From positions 2,154,501-2,218,500 of the forward strand of contig JAFEUB010000716.1 in the NCBI GenBank assembly GCA_024529925.1: DNA of 64,000 bases. Reading direction: 5' to 3'. Origin of the DNA: Ophthalmolycus amberensis (taxonomy: Eukaryota; Chordata; Actinopteri; Perciformes; Zoarcidae). The position numbers were made by a program, and so were the translations under genes. Under the pieces are notes generated by a model. It did no database searches, was not told the origin of the DNA, and worked only from the letters and a program-made list of their open reading frames with translations. Of this stretch, positions 58,736-64,000 are shown piece by piece; the stretch's first letter is position 1; each line of letters begins with the position of its first letter.

Positions 58736-60957
58736 GGTATCTTTAGGATTTTAGTACAACTAGGAGCTACCCTTATCATTACTCAGTTCTTCCACAAGAC
58801 TAAATAATTGTTTTTCAAAAACAAATATATTTAGAACAGAAATATAGTTATTTATAATTTAGATATAACTAAATCATGTTTTTAGACCAGCAACAGTTAT
58901 GTTAATAACAGCAAAGATAAAGTCATTGATATCTCACTAAACAAATTTCAAATGTCAATAAAATAAATAAGACTTCTGAGTGAAGTTTATAAAGAATGAA
59001 GAACATAGAAATCCGTCACTATCAGTCATTTTTCCTGTTTTCTGTCCATCTGGCTGCTTTGTCTCAGCCGGCAGAGAAGTTTCCAAAAAAAAGCCAATCG
59101 TTCATGCTGTGCTTGTTTAAACAAAGCAGTGGTGGCCGACTGAGTTAGGTTTCACTTTTTGTTTTAACAGATGTATTAATAAAGTAATTGGCTTTCTACT
59201 CGCAAATATGGTACTGCACGTACGGTAACAAGCGTAGTCGCTGTCAACTTGACTATCCTTCACATCACTTGGCGTGCGCTTGGCGTGTGTCTGTTTGTTT
59301 TTTTTGGCAGAGAAAATGCATGGTTTTAAAGTGACTGGAGAAGAGAGCGAGCAAGGGGGAAGGAAAGACACAAACACAGCCCAGTGGTTGTCTGTTTCAG
59401 TCAGTGATCTATAGGTTAGAGCAGGTGAACCACAGTTGAACCCAAATGGAATGAGACACAGCAATCATCTAATCTGTCTAATTCCTAATGAAGAATTTAT
59501 TGTTCAAATTATGTAAAGCCGATGTTTTATAAGTCTGTGCATCCACAGTTGAGCAATGAGGCAATTTAATTCATCTTCCAATTCATTTTCAACAATTATT
59601 TTTCAGGAGAGGATGAGCTATGATCCCGCTGGAAGACCTGCCATTTTAATTATTACCTCCAGGTGCCTTATATGAATAACTGCACTAAAACACCCAAAAC
59701 TTACTGCTCACACACTAAAAAAAAAGTGAACACCCGGGGCTTCAGCAAAACAAACACATACGCTGCCTTAATGTGTTTCTTTAATTTATGAATAGAAATT
59801 GTGAAAAGGAGACATCTGCTCTGTGATTCATATTTCACAAAAACAAGAAAAATCCTGAATTAAGAAGATAATGTTTCATTAATTATTCAGAGGTAATTTA
59901 ACTATAGACAGATCCTCACATCAAAAGATCTCTGTACAACGACAACATGATGTCGATATGAAACCTGGTAGTATTTTTTACAAAGATGATTGTATTACAT
60001 TTGTTTCGAATCCCCATTTAATAGAAATGATACAATAATGATGATATATTATAGGAACATCTACTGGGTTAGCGTTGGTCCCTATGCTACCTGTATGTGT
60101 GAATTATATGTTTTCCTAACACAATTAAATTAATTGCGTTAATTATACATTTATCTTCAAAACACGACTACCAGTCTCTATATTCATACTGGCAGCTTAG
60201 AAGCTTGTCCTTAGAATCATGTATTTTATTTATTGTCATGAATAACTGGATACAGCAATCAAAGATGCCCAAATCCTTGCTTTAAAGGTGCTCACTTGGT
60301 GAATAAGCCACAAAAAGCCTCAGTGGGCTTCCGATACTGCATATACACACAAATGAAAGTACATCGACAATCCACATGATTATAGTGTATAAGAATACTA
60401 TGTTATTAGTTAAGCCCACCCTCTACAGTCAACTTTAATTAGGACAGAAATATTCTGAACAATCTGAAACATGTGGTGTTCCCTTCCAGCCTTGTTGTCC
60501 TCACACACTCACAAAGAAGCACACAGGCAGCCATTGGGACATTTCTCTTCCTACAGGGCATCAGCCTATCTTTGCCAGAAATATTAGTGTGGAATGGCAA
60601 AAAGAAAAGTCTGTTTTTCTGAATTATTTGAAATGCCCATTCATTTCTAATTATGCAAATCCATACCTGGCAGGAATTACATTTTACATTTCTGACTCTG
60701 CGCCTTGAGCTGAGAGGCAGAGCCCGACAAATGTTCATCGCAGTGATAAAAGGTTTTAAGAATGAATTAACAAAACCCTAATTAGCAATCTACAACTCCC
60801 ACACATGGAAGAACATGCAATTATGTAATTACCTATTCAAAACGCTGTTTACTAAAAGCAGATGATTAATGCGAAAATGCTTCAAAGTATTACTCCCCTG
60901 TTGATGGTTTCTATTTTCTATCTTCAAAACTGTCAATGAACAGCATCATCTTTTACA
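58736..60957. other. Non-coding, possible conserved elements
   Basis: Stretches at about 59480-59680 and 60770-60870 are AT-rich with TAATTA-, ATTAGCAAT- and GTAATTACC-like words and little repeat character. They could be developmental enhancers or simply AT-rich background. No gene is recognised. Confidence 0.4.
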
Positions 60958-61092
60958 TCAATCTGAGGTCCTGATGTCAAATTCAAATTTCTCCTTCTGC
61001 AGGATCACTTTGAACTTCACGTCTGGCGATGGAGCCTCTCCAGACATGAAGATGCGTTTCTTTTCGTTGTGGCGTTCAGGTACATTTATAGG
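60958..61092 (-). other. Exon-like open segment, strand uncertain
   Basis: On the minus strand a 44-codon frame ends in TGA (60958-60960) and reads ERHNEKKRIFMSGEAPSPDV then KFKVILQKEKFEFDIRTSD, a plausible hydrophilic sequence with beta-strand-like alternation. It has an internal ATG (61045-61047) but no upstream acceptor after its leading stop. On the plus strand the same DNA has an acceptor (TTTCTCCTTCTGCAG, AG at 61001-61002) and a donor (CAG then GTACAT at 61080) that would bound a 77-nt exon. I recognise neither product. Confidence 0.25.
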
Positions 61093-64000
61093 TCACGTTG
61101 GAGGCTATCTGATTTGAGGCACAAGCACAGCCTTTTATCGATGTGGAAGGCTGGCCTTTCTGTCAACCTCTGTCTCCGTCTCCAGCCGCCTGTATTCCCC
61201 AGATTAGCCCGGACCGGCTGGCTCATTCTCTGACCTAAGTAACTCAGCAGCAGAGAGGAACTGAGCTGAGGCTGAGAGAGAATGCAGAGGATAGAGTGAG
61301 GAGGAGATAGAATGAAGAACCGTGAATAGGACAGAGAGAAAGAGAGAAAAGCCGGCCTGACATGGAGAAGAGAGGGGTCAGAGCAACCACTGACTGACAG
61401 GAGGACGGGGCATTATTTCATTTCAGAAGCTTTTCAGTACAACTTTATCTCTCATGAAATATGGTGTGTGAAAGCAGGGTGAAGACGCCAGACAGCAGAC
61501 ATTTTTTAAAAGCTACTGTCATAATCCACTAGTTTCACACCTTCATGCTGCTGTGGACTTTAAGTTAAAAAACATTGAATACAAAGAGATAGCATCCAAA
61601 ACATCCACCGCATGAGTCAGTCTTAGAGTCCTGCTTTCTTTTTTATGGCAGCATAACCCTCAACAAAGTCTTACATTTCACATCACCATTGTGAGTGCGA
61701 CTATGTTCATGGAGTTCAATGCGAAATCGGTGCAGTTCTCTTCTTTTGAATTGCATGTTTGCAATGTTTAAATCTGATTATTAATGTAGTTCCTCTCTTC
61801 AATCTGAGACACTTTCCTCCCACAATCTCTGTCCGTCTTTGAATGTACTGACAGCTGCAGCTGTGACGGGCCTTTTCATTCCCCATTCCTTCTTTTTTAT
61901 GCTCGGTAAAAGGAGATAAAGACAAAAAAAGGAAAAAGGTCTAACCCCTACACAGAGGGGATCCAGTTGTATTGTTGACTTGTCCCCCACAGTGTTAGAA
62001 GAGCCTTCAGATTGCATCTATAAGAGTGATCCCCTCTCTCACTGTAGCAACTGAGGAAATAAGTCCAGTCTGCAACAAGAACCGTAACTCCTGGACAAGC
62101 CGGACCTCAACTTGTCTCCTTCATAGCAACCCAAGACCAACAAACCAGATGACAGCTGTAGCTGCAGAATGTCAATCCCTTCCAGCTGAAAGAGCCAGTC
62201 CCAAACCCATGACAGCAGGAACTGTATGATGTAACTTACAGAGCAGAGAGTTTACTCTGACCCTGTACATATCTCACTGTGTGGGTGCATGTGCAGGTCT
62301 GTGACTGTCTGTCATGCATGGGCATGCAGCTGCTAGCAAAAGGTATTATTATATGATCTATCTAGTGGTGTACACTCTTTAGGGCTAGCTATTCAGAGGT
62401 TAACATTTAAATACTGCTCAAAAAATCTATAAAAATAATAGCTTTTGAAATACCAACTGAGTAGCTCAAGCTATCTTACACAAAGGTACAAAGGTAATAC
62501 ATTCTGCCAACCAGCACCTCTAAAGCTCACCAATTACTACATTATTTCTTGTTTGTTTAACCAACGTCTAAAATGTGTTTTATAGGCGGTTGTGTGTGGA
62601 CTCCCAGCGCCAGGCCAGCTGTTTCCCCCTGTATCCAGTCTTCAAGCTCAGCTAACCAGCTGCTGCTTTAACTTTACATTAAAACAGAAAGACGGATAAG
62701 AGAACTCCTGTCAAAAAAGTGTATATGCACATTTCCCAAAATGTTGAACAATTCCTTAAAACATGTTGCAGCACACACAAAGCCCTTTGTAGTCTTTTAA
62801 GTTGCAAACCCAGTGATTACCAAACAATATAACTGCAACCCGAAGCGTTTTCTTCACTTCCAAACAACTGTTATGACGCTGCCATGATTCAAATGTGTGT
62901 TTGTGTTTGTTCTTCCCTTTGTATCACACGTATATTTAATATTCAAAGCCTGTGTATGTTTCGTGCACATGTGTGCAGGCAGGTGAGGACTACACATGTG
63001 TGATTACAGTTCCTTCCAATGTTTCATAACCTGACAGATCAGAGCTACAGGCTTTTCTTCATTCCTGTAATCTCTGAAATGCCTTCGTCTCGAGGCCTTG
63101 CAGGCAAAAGGCAAGAAATATCTGCGATAAAATCACATCATCACACTTCCAGTCCACAAAGGCTTAGCTGGGCAACAATGACTCCTACAGAGAATACTAT
63201 CTAATTCACTGACCTGATTAACTTGATTTGAAAAAAATCAATGTGCACGCCATACAAATCTGCATTACTTCAAAGACGCAGATCCCAAACCATGCCATAC
63301 TGCTGTAACTTCATGCAGTGTGAGCGTTAAATGTGCCGGCCGCTTTCACATTTGTATGCATGTGTGTGCTTTCTGAGAAAGAGATGAAAAAACCTGAGGG
63401 CTTTTCTTAGAAGCCAGGCCCACCTGACCTACCACAATCCAGGCTGGATTCTGCTAGAGATGCTGTTTGTGCTCTCAGGGTGATGAGAGATTTTAAGTTG
63501 AAAACATTTACGGCTCTCACAAAAACCTTTTCACAAACTCTAAATGTTTTTATTATCTAGACTTTAACATAAAAAGTTTTTAGCAAAGGTCTAATATCTA
63601 GATTGCCAACAGTTTTGAACAAAACAATTCAAAGTAAAAAAAAACACAAGCTAAATATTTGCTCTTTTCAATGTTAAGATTGCCAAATAAATACAAATAA
63701 AGTCCCATTTCACTGACTTTACAAGCATAACCAGCCCTTCAGAGTACATGTAAGACCTAATAGCCTCACTCTGCTCTGTTAACTACGGTCAGTGAGTCTC
63801 TGACTTTTTCTGACGCAGAAATAAATGAGGAGGTCAGGAAATGTACTGATTCTGGAAAAAAGGCCTTTTAATTGCTTCAGCGAGACAGGTGCGAGAGGTG
63901 AGGATGCTGGTATGAGTCTGTTGAAACAAAGTGTAACAAGTCAGCCAATCAATAGCCATTATGTCTGTGTCAGATCGGAACGGTTGCCGTAATTGTGTGT
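61093..64000. other. Non-coding, nothing recognised
   Basis: Purine-rich at 61240-61380. Only short open frames otherwise. No RNA gene, exon or transposon end that I can support. Confidence 0.45.

Noticed and set aside
1..64000. CRISPR arrays, bacterial operons, phage or toxin genes
   Set aside because: No regularly spaced repeats, ribosome-binding sites or gene clusters were seen. The gene density and repeat content are those of a fish genome.

Overview
This window is a gene-poor, AT-rich stretch of a bony-fish nuclear genome. A percomorph teleost is likely. The evidence is one single-exon 5-HT1D-type serotonin receptor with fish-like sequence, an L2-type LINE with a short-repeat 3' tail, a hAT-type MITE with a perfect 8-bp target-site duplication, a tRNA-derived SINE, several dispersed repeats that I recognise as typical of percomorph genomes, and many long dinucleotide microsatellites. 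Nothing looks bacterial or viral: there are no operons, no CRISPR and no phage genes.

Layout. 1-9.4 kb is non-coding DNA with an (AC)n tract, a 20-G run and a TE-like repeat near 5.7 kb. 9.4-13.1 kb is a cluster of decayed transposon sequence: a dispersed repeat, an antisense L2 relic, a possible MITE relic, and an antisense relic of a second LINE beside a short inverted repeat. 13-25 kb is mostly unannotated non-coding DNA with a second copy of the dispersed repeat, a long (CT)n tract, a two-unit minisatellite-like repeat, a 42-bp perfect palindrome and a MITE copy. 25.0-27.0 kb holds a 5'-truncated L2 LINE whose remaining reverse-transcriptase frame is uninterrupted. 27-33.7 kb has no genes, apart from a notable inverted-repeat cluster near 29.45 kb. 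33.7-34.4 kb looks like a promoter and first exon ending in a consensus splice donor; it could belong to the receptor gene downstream. 39.68-40.10 kb is a complete 400-bp hAT-type MITE. 43-48 kb has more repeats. 51.44-52.60 kb is htr1d. 53-64 kb has no clear gene but carries a dispersed repeat, a SINE and two MITE halves in opposed orientation.

The main gene-level result is htr1d. The receptor is complete from its N-terminus through NPxxY and the C-tail, but its frame is broken by one base in a G-rich glycine tract in intracellular loop 3. Skipping one base restores 386 codons, close to the family length. The break sits in a nine-G homopolymer, so a sequence or assembly error is the leading explanation, but a real null or variable allele cannot be excluded from one sequence.

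I found no previously undescribed multi-gene system. The most useful leads are the receptor frameshift and glycine tract, the complete hAT MITE, the open L2 frame, the orphan exon-like segments near 34.4 and 61.0 kb, and the competing inverted repeats at 29.45 kb.
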